The notes under the pieces were generated by a model that was not told the DNA's origin, did not search any database, and saw only the letters and a list, made by a program, of their open reading frames with translations. From Anaeroplasmataceae bacterium (lineage in GTDB: Bacteria; Bacillota_I; Bacilli_A; Acholeplasmatales; JAEDCM01): 64,000 nucleotides of DNA. Shown one piece after another: positions 1 to 8,579 of this stretch. Each line of letters opens with the position of its first letter. Positions within the stretch are counted from its first letter, which is position 1. Both the position numbers and the translations under genes were made by a program. The DNA is taken from positions 36,098 to 100,097 of the forward strand of contig JAEDCM010000001.1 of assembly GCA_016294165.1 (NCBI GenBank), given 5' to 3'.

Positions 1-1
1 A

Positions 2-337
2 TCATTAATTCTAGTTTTAAAGTCAAAAGATACATCAATTACAAAAAATGATATTTTTGTTTCGGTTATTTTATTCTTTGCGGGATTGTTAGTTGGTCAA
101 ACATATTCTTTGATTAATTATACTTCAACATTTACATATTTAGCATATGAAATTATGTATGCAGTACCACTTGTTATGTATTTGTTAAAAAAAGAAGAAG
201 GAACAAAAATTAGCTTCTTAGTTGTATTAGCATATTTTGCAGTAAGTACAATTGGTGGAAGCATTTATTCATTTGCTAGATTTAGTATTTTATTAGTATT
301 TGTATTATGTTTATTTAAAGGAGAAGAAAAAGAATGA
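2..337 (+). CDS. Hydrophobic membrane protein, 5' end outside the window
   Basis: This reading frame is open from base 2 without a stop, so the gene begins before the window and only its last 111 or so residues are seen. The visible part is almost wholly hydrophobic, with three to four likely membrane helices separated by a short basic loop (LLKKEEGTK), and ends in a short charged tail (KGEEKE). I do not recognise a family. Its last four bases overlap the start of the next gene, so the two are probably co-translated. An internal TTG at 86 is not needed as a start. Confidence 0.6.
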   Translation, partial: SLILVLKSKDTSITKNDIFVSVILFFAGLLVGQTYSLINYTSTFTYLAYEIMYAVPLVMYLLKKEEGTKISFLVVLAYFAVSTIGGSIYSFARFSILLVFVLCLFKGEEKE

Positions 338-942
338 AAAAAACATCATTAATAGCAGCGATTGGAGCATTAGTTGTAGCAGTTTTATCAATTGTGTCAT
401 TTTTCTTAATGGATTTAAAGGATGAAAAAGAATATTTATTTGCAACTGTAACATACCTTGTAGTAGGGTTGGGATTTGCAGCATTATTGTTTAAGAAAGA
501 TAATAAATTATCATTTATACCAGTATTAATATTTATTGCTGGATTAGAAGTATTTTCAGCTATCGTAGTTTCTGCTATCTTAGCAGCTACAGGTTCTTCA
601 ATAGGAAATGATGATTATGGAACATTTGGATTTATTGTTTTAGTATATTTCGTTGTTTCATTAATTTTTGCATCAAAAAATCAAAAATGGGCAATCATTT
701 CTGTAATTGCAATTTTATCTTTATATGCTCTTGCAGCTTATGAAATCTTTAATGCAGCCTATTTAATGGATATTGATAGAGTAATGACAATTTTAACAGG
801 TTCTCAATTATTAAGTATATTAGTATTCATTGTTTACTATTCTGGATTATTATGTGAAGATAAGCCAAAAGCAGTTGAAGAAAAAACTGAAGAAGAAAAA
901 ATTGAAGAAGAAAAAACTGAAGAAGAAAAAGACGCTGAATAA
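334..942 (+). CDS. Six-helix membrane protein with acidic/lysine repeat tail
   Basis: A 202-residue protein with about six predicted membrane helices (near residues 5-25, 34-54, 60-85, 97-115, 118-140, 150-172). It ends in a cytoplasmic-looking tail made of a 5-residue repeat (EEKTE type) copied four times. The start ATG overlaps the stop of the upstream membrane gene by four bases and has an AAAGGAG ribosome binding site inside that gene. No family is recognised and no catalytic motif is visible. The same organisation, a helical membrane part followed by a K/E-rich repeat tail, recurs in the gene at 15789. Confidence 0.65.
   Translation: MKKTSLIAAIGALVVAVLSIVSFFLMDLKDEKEYLFATVTYLVVGLGFAALLFKKDNKLSFIPVLIFIAGLEVFSAIVVSAILAATGSSIGNDDYGTFGFIVLVYFVVSLIFASKNQKWAIISVIAILSLYALAAYEIFNAAYLMDIDRVMTILTGSQLLSILVFIVYYSGLLCEDKPKAVEEKTEEEKIEEEKTEEEKDAE
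877..936 (+). repeat. Four tandem 15-base units in the gene tail
   Basis: Four 15-base units (GAAGAAAAAACTGAA type) encode EEKTE, EEKIE, EEKTE and EEKDA. The units differ by one to a few bases. Such in-frame tandem arrays can change copy number by slippage. Confidence 0.8.
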
Positions 943-954
943 TTTATAAAAATT

Positions 955-979
955 TACCCCTACTATTTAGGGGTATTTT
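955..979 (+). terminator. Rho-independent terminator
   Basis: Stem TACCCC/GGGGTA around a 9-base loop, followed by TTTT, 12 bases after the stop of the upstream membrane gene. Confidence 0.75.
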
Positions 980-1155
980 CGTATACTGAAACAAGGAGTT
1001 AATCTCTTAGTTTTTTATTTCAAATATTATAGTATAATAGTAATGAAGAAATGTTTATATTAATATGCCTAAAATTCCTGAAGAATAACGAAGATTTAAT
1101 GAATTGGCGCGTTACTTAGCACGCCATTTGTTTACAATTTAATTCCATAACTTCT
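980..1155. other. Gene-free stretch with a promoter-like site and small hairpin
   Basis: There is no credible ORF here. A perfect TATAAT lies at 1033-1038 with only a poor -35 match upstream. A GC-rich imperfect hairpin (GGCGCG ... CACGCC) follows at about 1104-1123, then ATTTGTTT. This could be a short transcript, but the evidence is thin. Confidence 0.3.
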
Positions 1156-1214
1156 CAACAATACATCTTATTTTCGTGGAAAATGTTGTATATTGTTGAC
1201 AAGTATAATATAAT
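1156..1214 (+). promoter_or_regulatory. Promoter with inverted repeat over the -35 region
   Basis: TTGTAT (1186-1191), 17-base spacer, TATAAT (1209-1214), followed by the GGGGTG ribosome binding site of the lipoprotein gene. An inverted repeat with 8-base perfect arms (CAACAATA at 1156-1163 and TATTGTTG at 1191-1198) brackets the -35 box and is a plausible operator. The promoter boxes are seen; the operator role is inference. Confidence 0.5.
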
Positions 1215-1232
1215 TATTGACGGGGTGATAAA

Positions 1233-2252
1233 ATGAAAAAATTTTTATTATTAATTTTAACATTTATTGTTAGTATTAGTTTAGTTGGATGTGGAGATAA
1301 AAATAAACCTTTATATACTCCAACAACAAATACAAATGAAGTATTAAAATTTCAAAATGAGGAAGAATTATATAATTATCTTCAAACTTACGATGAGAAT
1401 ACTAATTGCTATTTAGAATATGAATTTTCTTTTAGTGTTAATGGTATGAAATGTGATGCAACTTTAGTTTCAGAGGTTGATGGATTTAAATCACATTCTA
1501 TTATGTTCATGGAAATGAAATATGATGGAAATACAATTAAGCAAAAAATGGAAAACTGGACTAACATTACAGAAACAGAGCTTGTTATTATAACTAGAAT
1601 GGATATGTTAGGAGAAGAGTATTGGTCAGAAAATTCAATTCCTTATGACAAAGATATCATTGAACAAGAATGTTTAGATAGTTTAAATACTAGTATAGCA
1701 TATATAAAAGAAACAATCGAGAATCATGTTAGTGGTAAAGTGGTTTCTAGTATTGTAAAACAATCAAGCGATGGATCATATTATTATGTATCTTTTAATG
1801 AATATGTTGATTCTTCATTATCAGGTGATTTAATTGTTAAATATTATCCAACAACAAATAATTTTGAGTATGCTATTGATGGAAAATTAGTATATGAGGG
1901 ATGTAATGTAACTGTTAATGAAGATAATTTATCTGTGAAATTTGATATTTATACTTTCTTATCTGAAACAAGTTCTTCGGTAACAACTGATTTTGCTGAA
2001 GGAGTAGCTTTTGATCAATTTACATACGCTAATGGTAAATATGAATTAAATGATGGAATTGAAGCCAAATTAGGTATTGAAGAGTATTCATTAAAGTTTA
2101 ACAAGGATTTAACAAAAATGAATTTCACATGTGTGATGAATAAGATTCCTGGCATGGAAGAATATGGTGAAATGAATATTACAGTTAAAGGTACTTATAA
2201 ATTATGCGGTAAAATTGTAATTAATCTTCCTGAGGTTCCTGAACAAGAATAA
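1233..2252 (+). CDS. Lipoprotein of unknown function
   Basis: A 339-residue exported lipoprotein. The N-terminus is a typical lipoprotein signal peptide with the lipobox LVGC (modified Cys near residue 20), followed by a polar, Asn/Thr-rich linker. The rest is soluble, acidic and rich in alternating hydrophobic/polar stretches that suggest beta structure. No family motif is recognised. GGGGTG sits 8 bases before the ATG. It stands alone, with its own promoter upstream and a strong terminator downstream, so it is a single-gene unit. A solute-binding or surface role would be a guess. Confidence 0.75.
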   Translation: MKKFLLLILTFIVSISLVGCGDKNKPLYTPTTNTNEVLKFQNEEELYNYLQTYDENTNCYLEYEFSFSVNGMKCDATLVSEVDGFKSHSIMFMEMKYDGNTIKQKMENWTNITETELVIITRMDMLGEEYWSENSIPYDKDIIEQECLDSLNTSIAYIKETIENHVSGKVVSSIVKQSSDGSYYYVSFNEYVDSSLSGDLIVKYYPTTNNFEYAIDGKLVYEGCNVTVNEDNLSVKFDIYTFLSETSSSVTTDFAEGVAFDQFTYANGKYELNDGIEAKLGIEEYSLKFNKDLTKMNFTCVMNKIPGMEEYGEMNITVKGTYKLCGKIVINLPEVPEQE

Positions 2253-2261
2253 AGAATTTTT

Positions 2262-2290
2262 GCTTCTAGATTATCTAGAAGCTTTTATTT
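2262..2290 (+). terminator. Rho-independent terminator
   Basis: Perfect 9-bp stem GCTTCTAGA/TCTAGAAGC with a 3-base loop and a T-rich tail, just after the lipoprotein stop. Confidence 0.85.
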
Positions 2291-2322
2291 TGTATTAAAT
2301 AATTATGAAAATTGCATATTTA

Positions 2323-2352
2323 TTGTGTTTTTCAGAAAAAATATGGTATAAT
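2323..2352 (+). promoter_or_regulatory. Probable sigma-A promoter of kduI-kduD
   Basis: TTGTGT (2323-2328), 18-base spacer, TATAAT (2347-2352), 25 bases before the kduI start codon. Confidence 0.55.
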
Positions 2353-2377
2353 GTATAAGAGAAAAAGGAGGAATAAT

Positions 2378-3214
2378 ATGAAATTAGATATTAGATATGC
2401 TAATCATCCTGATGATTCAATGTATTATACAACTGAAGAATTAAGAAAACATTATTTAATTGAACAAGTATTTGCCCCTGATGAAATGTTATTTACATAT
2501 TCACATCAAGATCGTATTATTGCTGGTGGGGTAATGCCTGTTACTAAAAAGTTAGCTTTAGAGACATCAAAGGAATTAGCCGCAGATTACTTCCTACAAA
2601 GAAGAGAATTAGGATTTATTAATGTAGGTGGAGAAGGAAAGGTAACGTTAGATGGAAAAGAATATACAATCCTTCCTAAGGATGGAATGTATGTTGGAAT
2701 GGGGACTAAGGAGGTAGTATTTGAGTCAGTAGATCCAAATAAACCTGCATTATTCTATATCAATAGTTGCCCTGCTCATATGACTTATCCAACTGTTTAT
2801 ATTGAATATACAAAGGCTAATAAACGTCCATTAGGTGATCAAGCACACATGAACAAACGTGTTATTAACCAATACATTCATCCTGATGTTTGTCAATCTT
2901 GCCAATTAGCAATGGGTATGACAGAATTGGATGAAGGTAACTCATGGAATACAATGCCATGCCACACACATGAAAGAAGAATGGAAGTTTATTTCTATTT
3001 TGATATTCCTGAGGATCAAAGAGTTTTCCACTTTATGGGAACTAAAGATGAAACAAGACACATTGTAATGGCACCAATGCAAGCTGTTATTTCACCATCA
3101 TGGAGTATTCATAGTGCATGTGCTACATCTAGATATACATTCATTTGGGGAATGTGTGGAGAAAATCAAGAATTTGATGATATGGATCATATCCAAACTA
3201 AGGATTTAAAATAA
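2378..3214 (+). CDS. kduI: 5-dehydro-4-deoxy-D-glucuronate isomerase
   Basis: Converts 5-keto-4-deoxyuronate, released from pectin or glycosaminoglycan unsaturated uronides, to 2,5-diketo-3-deoxygluconate in the cytoplasm. The 278-residue length from the ATG at 2378 matches the family; an upstream in-frame ATG at 2312 is rejected because AAAGGAGGAATAAT sits directly before 2378. The cupin metal site is visible as CHTHERRMEVYFYF (about residues 195-208; two His and a Glu) plus the later His in WSIHSACATSRYTFIWG. It is followed by kduD in the usual two-gene order, so the pair performs consecutive steps. No lyase, KDG kinase or aldolase is present in the window. Confidence 0.95.
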   Translation: MKLDIRYANHPDDSMYYTTEELRKHYLIEQVFAPDEMLFTYSHQDRIIAGGVMPVTKKLALETSKELAADYFLQRRELGFINVGGEGKVTLDGKEYTILPKDGMYVGMGTKEVVFESVDPNKPALFYINSCPAHMTYPTVYIEYTKANKRPLGDQAHMNKRVINQYIHPDVCQSCQLAMGMTELDEGNSWNTMPCHTHERRMEVYFYFDIPEDQRVFHFMGTKDETRHIVMAPMQAVISPSWSIHSACATSRYTFIWGMCGENQEFDDMDHIQTKDLK

Positions 3215-3234
3215 TAAAAAAGGAGAAAAATAAA

Positions 3235-4035
3235 ATGATTTTAGAAAGTTTTAGTTTAAAAGGAAAAGTTGCTCTAGTTACAGGTGCATCTTATGGTATT
3301 GGATTTGCAATTGCATCAGGATTAGCTGAAGCAGGAGCTACTATCGTTTTTAACGATATCAAACAAGAATTAGTTGATAAAGGTATTGCTGCATACAAAG
3401 AAGCAGGTATTGAAGCTAAAGGTTATGTATGCAATGTATGTGATGAGGAAGCAGTTAACAAAATGATTGCTCAAATTGAAAAAGAGGTTGGAGTTATTGA
3501 CATTTTAGTTAATAATGCGGGTATTATCAAACGTATCCCAATGGTTGAAATGTCTGCAGCTGATTTCCGTCAAGTTATTGATGTTGACTTAAATGCGCCA
3601 TTCATCATGGCTAAAGCTGTTATTCCATCAATGATTAAAAAAGGACATGGAAAAATCATTAACATTTGTTCAATGATGTCTGAATTAGGTAGAGAAACTG
3701 TATCTGCTTATGCTGCCGCAAAAGGTGGATTAAAAATGTTAACAAAGAATATTGCATCAGAATATGGTGAATTCAATATTCAATGTAATGGAATTGGGCC
3801 TGGATATATTGAAACTCCACAAACTGCTCCATTAAGAGAAATTCAACCAGATGGTTCACGTCATCCATTTGATCAATTTATTTTAGCTAAGACTCCTGCT
3901 AATAGATGGGGTAAGACTTCTGATTTAGTTGGACCAGCTGTATTCCTAGCAAGTGATGCTTCAGATTTCGTTAATGGACATATCTTATATGTTGATGGTG
4001 GGATCTTAGCTTACATCGGAAAACAACCTAAATAA
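3235..4035 (+). CDS. kduD: 2-dehydro-3-deoxy-D-gluconate 5-dehydrogenase (SDR family)
   Basis: Reduces 2,5-diketo-3-deoxygluconate to 2-keto-3-deoxygluconate with NAD(P)H, the step after KduI. It is a classical short-chain dehydrogenase of 266 residues: TGASYGIG cofactor motif at 16-23, NNAG at 93-96, catalytic Ser146, Tyr159 and Lys163 (YAAAK). AAAAAGGAGAAAA precedes the ATG, 20 bases after kduI, and a terminator follows, so kduI-kduD is a compact operon. Related SDRs act on gluconate; the kduI neighbour fixes the assignment. Confidence 0.92.
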   Translation: MILESFSLKGKVALVTGASYGIGFAIASGLAEAGATIVFNDIKQELVDKGIAAYKEAGIEAKGYVCNVCDEEAVNKMIAQIEKEVGVIDILVNNAGIIKRIPMVEMSAADFRQVIDVDLNAPFIMAKAVIPSMIKKGHGKIINICSMMSELGRETVSAYAAAKGGLKMLTKNIASEYGEFNIQCNGIGPGYIETPQTAPLREIQPDGSRHPFDQFILAKTPANRWGKTSDLVGPAVFLASDASDFVNGHILYVDGGILAYIGKQPK

Positions 4036-4041
4036 TAACTT

Positions 4042-4069
4042 AAGTCTCCAAAATTTGGAGACTTTTTTC
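4042..4069 (+). terminator. Rho-independent terminator after kduD
   Basis: AAGTCTCCAAA/TTTGGAGACTT stem followed by a six-T run. Confidence 0.85.
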
Positions 4070-4148
4070 TTGCGTTTTTAATTTAATGGTAGTAAAATTA
4101 TTGTGATTATGGGACCCTTTAGGGCCTAGAAAGAAAGGAAAATTAAAT

Positions 4149-4745
4149 ATGAAAAAGAAAAGTGTCAAAGAATTGGTAGGTTTAGCAATAATTCTATCAA
4201 TTGTGATAGTTTTACAAACTATTGGAAGTTTTATTAAGATTGGATCATTTTCAATCTCTTTGGTCTTAGTACCAATTGTCATTGGAGCCATTTTATATGG
4301 ACCAAAAGCAGGAGCCATCCTAGGATTAACTTTCTCTTTGGTTGTTGTATATCAATGTGCTAGTGGAGTTGATGCTGGAGGAGCTATTTTATTTAATGCT
4401 AATGCCTTTTTAACGGTATTATTATGCGTTTTAAAAGGAACATTATGTGGTTTTGGAGCTGGATTAATTTATCAAAAAATAAAGATTAAAAACGATTTAA
4501 TTAGAACTTTAATTGCTTCAATTTCTGCACCAATTATCAATACAGGAATCTTTGTAATTGGTTTATACATTTGTTTCTTTGATATTTTAAAGGTGTGGGC
4601 CGGAGGATCTAATACGGTTTATTATGTAATCACCGGACTAGTTGGATTAAATTTTGTTATTGAAACAGCGTTTAATGGATTTCTTTCACCAGCTATTTTA
4701 AGAATTATTAAAATTGCAAATATTGATAATGAGGATGAGGAATAA
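4149..4745 (+). CDS. panT: ECF transporter substrate-binding (S) component, probably for pantothenate
   Basis: A 198-residue integral membrane protein with about six hydrophobic segments and the small-residue-rich pattern of ECF-type S components (PVIGAILYGPKAGAILGL near residues 38-56, then conserved hydrophobic helices). S components capture a vitamin and dock onto a shared EcfA/A'/T energising module, which is not in this window. Its stop overlaps the coaX start by one base. Fusion or adjacency to pantothenate kinase is the classic context for PanT. The S-component fold call rests on the sequence pattern; the substrate is inferred from the neighbour. Confidence 0.75.
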   Translation: MKKKSVKELVGLAIILSIVIVLQTIGSFIKIGSFSISLVLVPIVIGAILYGPKAGAILGLTFSLVVVYQCASGVDAGGAILFNANAFLTVLLCVLKGTLCGFGAGLIYQKIKIKNDLIRTLIASISAPIINTGIFVIGLYICFFDILKVWAGGSNTVYYVITGLVGLNFVIETAFNGFLSPAILRIIKIANIDNEDEE

Positions 4746-5491
4746 TGATTTTATTATTTGATATTGGAAATACGAATATTGTTTTAGGTGTATCTGATGG
4801 AGAAAAGATTCTAAGTAGCTATCGTTACCACTCGCTTACAACTAAAACAGCTCACGAATTTTATCTTTCAATGAAGGATATTTTAAATGAGCATCAATAT
4901 GAGGATGCCGTGATTTCATCTGTTGTTCCGATATTAACTTCTGCCATCAAGAAGATGGTTAAAGATTATTTGAATATAGAACCGATGATTTTGGGTAATG
5001 GTTTAAAAACCGGAATTGAGATTAAAACTGTTAATCCAAAAGAGGTAGGAGCGGATTTAGTCGCAGCTTCCGCAGGGGCGTATTCAAAATATAATAAATC
5101 ATCAGTTATTGTCGATTTAGGAACGGCAAGTAAGATTTTATATGTTGAAAAGAATATGTTAAAAGGGGCAATTATCATGCCTGGTGTTAAAACATCTATG
5201 AAATCACTTGTCAATAATACTGCCTTATTACCAAGTATTGAGATGGCAGTACCTAAAAATGTTTTAGGAACGAATACTATTGATGCTATGCAATCAGGGG
5301 TTACCTATGGGGTTGCAGCTAGTATTGATGGATTAGTACGAAAAATTAAAAAGGAAGTAAAAGATGATTTTATTCTAATCGGAACTGGTGGATTATCAAA
5401 GTTAATCATACCATTATGTGAAGAGGAATTCATCTTAGATCCAAATTTAATCCTTGATGGATTATTATATATTTACCATAAAAATAAATAA
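4745..5491 (+). CDS. coaX: Type III pantothenate kinase
   Basis: Phosphorylates pantothenate with ATP, the first step of coenzyme A synthesis; the cytoplasmic enzyme belongs to the ASKHA fold. The 248-residue length is normal. Visible motifs are the phosphate-1 loop DIGNTN (6-11), GADLVAA (102-108) with the catalytic-site Asp, and DLGTAS (from Asp124). The start codon overlaps the stop of the ECF S component, so uptake and trapping of the vitamin are coupled in translation. coaD, a later step of the pathway, is at 19957. Confidence 0.95.
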   Translation: MILLFDIGNTNIVLGVSDGEKILSSYRYHSLTTKTAHEFYLSMKDILNEHQYEDAVISSVVPILTSAIKKMVKDYLNIEPMILGNGLKTGIEIKTVNPKEVGADLVAASAGAYSKYNKSSVIVDLGTASKILYVEKNMLKGAIIMPGVKTSMKSLVNNTALLPSIEMAVPKNVLGTNTIDAMQSGVTYGVAASIDGLVRKIKKEVKDDFILIGTGGLSKLIIPLCEEEFILDPNLILDGLLYIYHKNK

Positions 5492-5501
5492 ATGTTTTGT
5501 A

Positions 5502-5528
5502 AAATCTCCAAAAATTTGGAGATTTTTA
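5502..5528 (+). terminator. Rho-independent terminator after coaX
   Basis: AAATCTCCAAA/TTTGGAGATTT stem with a T-rich tail. Confidence 0.85.
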
Positions 5529-5617
5529 TTTTAAATTTGGCTTAATTTAGGTGTTTTTATGGTGCAAAATAAAAAAATGTGTTATTATATAGATAAAGAG
5601 ATTCGGAGGGATATTTT

Positions 5618-7270
5618 ATGAATTACTTAGAAAAATATAATTTATGGTTAAATTACAAAAATTTAGATCCTTCATTGAAAGAAGAGATGCTAAACATGAC
5701 TGAAAAAGAAAAGGAAGAAGCTTTTACTAATGATTTAGAATTTGGAACTGGTGGTATGCGTGGTATTTTAGGTGCAGGTACTAATCGTTTAAACAAATAT
5801 ATCATTAAAAAAGCGACATATGGATTTGGAGAGTATTTATTAGGACAAAACCCTAAAGCTAGCTGTGTTATTGCTCATGATAATCGTCATATGTCAAAGG
5901 AATTTGCTTTAGAAACTGCCAAGGTTTTAGCAAGCATGGGAATCGTTGCTTATTTATCAAATGATTTAAGACCAACACCATTTTTATCATTTGCGACTAG
6001 AAAGCTAGGAGCTACAGGTGGAATCATGATAACAGCAAGTCATAATCCAAAGGAATATAATGGTTATAAGATTTATGATGCAGATGGATGCCAATTAACT
6101 CCAAAATACGCAGATATGGTTATTGATAACATCAATAAAATTAATGATTATTTTGAAATTAGAACTGAAAAAAATCAAGAATTGATTAAATATATTGATG
6201 AAGATGTGGATAATGCCTATGTAGAAATGGTAAAAAATGTCAGCATCAATAATGTTAAAAAGGATTTAAAGATTGTTTATACACCATTGCATGGTACAGG
6301 AAGTGTTTTTGGACCAAGAATTTTAACTGAAGAGGGATATGATATTCATTGTGTTGAAGCACAAATGGTGCACGATCCTAATTTTTCAAGTGTTAAGAGC
6401 GCTAATCCAGAGGAAGCTGATGCCTTCATTGAATCAATCAATTTAGGGAATAAAATTGGAGCTGATTTATTATTAGCAACTGACCCTGATGCTGATAGAG
6501 TAGGAATTGCGGTTAAGCACAATGGCGAATATGTTTTATTAAATGGAAATCAGACCGCTTCAATTGTTTTAAATTATATTTTAAGCACAAGCAAAAAACT
6601 TCCTGAAAACGGATATGTTTTCACAACAAATGTTTCATCAAGCCTTCCAGTTGCGATTGCTAAAAAATATAATATGAATGTTAATATTGTTTTAACAGGA
6701 TTTAAGTTTATTGGTGAAAAGGCTAAGGAAATTGAAGGAAAAGGTACATATGTATTTGGATTTGAAGAATCATATGGATGCTTATTAAGTGATGAAGTAA
6801 GAGATAAGGATGCAATGCAAGCTTGTTTGATTATTGCGGAAGCTGCTTGCTATTATAAGGAGCAAGGAAAGTCTTTAGTTGATGCCCTAAATGATATTTT
6901 TGAAGAATATGGATATTATAAAGAAGGTTTAGTCAATATTTCATTAAAAGGACTAGAAGGAAGCAAAAAGATTAATGAAATTATGAATTTCTTTAGAACA
7001 AATGATATCAATGTTAAAGGAATTGTAACTAAAGAGGATTATAAGCTTCAAGAAGCATATACTAATGGTGAAACATCTAAAATTGATTTGCCAAAATCAA
7101 ATGTAATTAAGTATATTTTAGATGATGATTCATGGTTTGTTTTAAGACCAAGTGGTACAGAACCAAAATTAAAGGTTTACTTTGGTGTTAAAGGAAACAC
7201 AAATAAAATGTGTGAAGATCGCTTTGTTTCACTAAAAGCGGAAGTTATGAATATTGTTAATGAGATTTAG
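5618..7270 (+). CDS. pgcA: Phosphoglucomutase/phosphomannomutase (alpha-phosphohexomutase)
   Basis: Interconverts hexose 1- and 6-phosphates, feeding UDP-glucose synthesis together with galU at 14916. At 550 residues it matches the PgcA/PGM2-like long subfamily. Motifs in order: catalytic phosphoserine loop TASHNPKEYNGYK (Ser141), metal loop DPDADR (about 290), sugar-binding FGFEESYG (about 385) and phosphate-binding RPSGTEPK near the C-terminus. GGAGGG precedes the ATG. The next gene starts nine bases after its stop, so the two are probably co-transcribed. Confidence 0.9.
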   Translation: MNYLEKYNLWLNYKNLDPSLKEEMLNMTEKEKEEAFTNDLEFGTGGMRGILGAGTNRLNKYIIKKATYGFGEYLLGQNPKASCVIAHDNRHMSKEFALETAKVLASMGIVAYLSNDLRPTPFLSFATRKLGATGGIMITASHNPKEYNGYKIYDADGCQLTPKYADMVIDNINKINDYFEIRTEKNQELIKYIDEDVDNAYVEMVKNVSINNVKKDLKIVYTPLHGTGSVFGPRILTEEGYDIHCVEAQMVHDPNFSSVKSANPEEADAFIESINLGNKIGADLLLATDPDADRVGIAVKHNGEYVLLNGNQTASIVLNYILSTSKKLPENGYVFTTNVSSSLPVAIAKKYNMNVNIVLTGFKFIGEKAKEIEGKGTYVFGFEESYGCLLSDEVRDKDAMQACLIIAEAACYYKEQGKSLVDALNDIFEEYGYYKEGLVNISLKGLEGSKKINEIMNFFRTNDINVKGIVTKEDYKLQEAYTNGETSKIDLPKSNVIKYILDDDSWFVLRPSGTEPKLKVYFGVKGNTNKMCEDRFVSLKAEVMNIVNEI

Positions 7271-7279
7271 GAGAGTTTT

Positions 7280-8539
7280 ATGCAACCAGAGATTGTAAGC
7301 AGAAGAAGAAAAAGATATTTAGCGCAAGTTGAAAAATCAGTTACTGTTTTGTTTGCTGGTAGTGCACCTCATAGAACAGGTGACCAAAAATATCCTTTTG
7401 AGATTAATCGTAATTTCTTTTATTTAACTAATCTTGATCAAGAAAACATGGTCTTAGTGATGATAAAAGGAAAAGCAGCTATCAGAGAAATGCTATTTAT
7501 TGAAGAACCAGACCCAGTAATGGCATTATGGGTTGGAGATGTTATGTCTAAGGAAGAGGCTAGCCAAAAAAGTGGTATTGCAGTTGAGGACATTTTATAT
7601 TTAAAGGATTTAAATAAGATTTTGTCATCATATTTACAAGTAAGTAGAAATGCTTTATATGGAGAAATTACTAATTGTTACTTAGATCTAGAAAGAAGAC
7701 AAATGGATGATGTCCCTCTTGATGGTAATCGTTTTGCCTATAAAATAAGAGATAATTATCCACATGTAAATATTCATACTTGTTATAATATTTTAGCAAA
7801 TATGCGTCTATATAAGGATAAATCTGAGGTTGAGGAAATTTCTAAAGCTATTGCTATTACAAATAAGGCCATTTTAAAAATGATGGACGAATCACATGCT
7901 GATATTTATGAATATGAGCTAGAGAGCCATTTTGATCAAGTTTTAAAGGCTAATAATACGACTGTTTCTTTCAAGAGTATTGCGGCAGGTGGAAAGAATG
8001 CCACTATTCTTCATTATGAGGATAATAATTGTTTAATTAAAGATAATGAATTAGCTTTATTTGATGTTGGATGCTTATCAAATCATTATGCATCAGATAT
8101 CACAAGAACTTTTCCAGTAAATGGTAAATTTACTCCTCGTCAAAAGGAAATCTATGAAATTGTTTTAGAGGCAAATAAAAAATCAATTGAATTTCTAAAA
8201 CCAGGTGTCACTTGGCAAGAATTCCATGAATATGGTAAAAAAATCTTAACGGATGGATTATTAAGAATTGGTAAGATAAAGGATCCAAAGGAAATTGGTA
8301 AGTATTATTATCATTCATTAGGTCATTCATTAGGATTAGATGTCCATGATGTTGGACATTTAGAAGAACCTATTAGAGAAGGAATTGTTGTTACTGTTGA
8401 ACCGGGGCTATATCTTGCGGATGAAAAAATTGGAATTAGAATTGAGGATGACATTCTAATCACTGAGGATGGTAGAATTAATTTAAGCAAGGATATCATT
8501 AAAGAAGTTAGTGATATTGAAAAATATATGAGTAAATAA
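7280..8539 (+). CDS. pepP: Xaa-Pro aminopeptidase-like M24 metallopeptidase
   Basis: A 419-residue aminopeptidase P-type enzyme that would remove an N-terminal residue before proline in the cytoplasm. The N-terminal AMP_N-like domain (about 1-165) precedes a pita-bread catalytic domain. The dinuclear metal ligands are present: Asp in LALFDVG, Asp in ASDITRTFPV, His in SLGHSLGLDVHDVG, Glu in VTVEPGLYL and Glu in GIRIEDDILIT. GGAGAG lies before the ATG, and the gene begins nine bases after pgcA. The exact peptide preference cannot be read from sequence. Confidence 0.88.
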   Translation: MQPEIVSRRRKRYLAQVEKSVTVLFAGSAPHRTGDQKYPFEINRNFFYLTNLDQENMVLVMIKGKAAIREMLFIEEPDPVMALWVGDVMSKEEASQKSGIAVEDILYLKDLNKILSSYLQVSRNALYGEITNCYLDLERRQMDDVPLDGNRFAYKIRDNYPHVNIHTCYNILANMRLYKDKSEVEEISKAIAITNKAILKMMDESHADIYEYELESHFDQVLKANNTTVSFKSIAAGGKNATILHYEDNNCLIKDNELALFDVGCLSNHYASDITRTFPVNGKFTPRQKEIYEIVLEANKKSIEFLKPGVTWQEFHEYGKKILTDGLLRIGKIKDPKEIGKYYYHSLGHSLGLDVHDVGHLEEPIREGIVVTVEPGLYLADEKIGIRIEDDILITEDGRINLSKDIIKEVSDIEKYMSK

Positions 8540-8556
8540 GCACATTATTGTGCTTA
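8538..8556 (+). terminator. Weak terminator-like hairpin
   Basis: AAGCACA/TGTGCTT arms overlap the pepP stop codon. The T tail is poor (ATTTCC), so read-through into the next gene is likely. Confidence 0.4.
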
Positions 8557-8579
8557 TTTCCATAAAATGAGGTGTTTTT

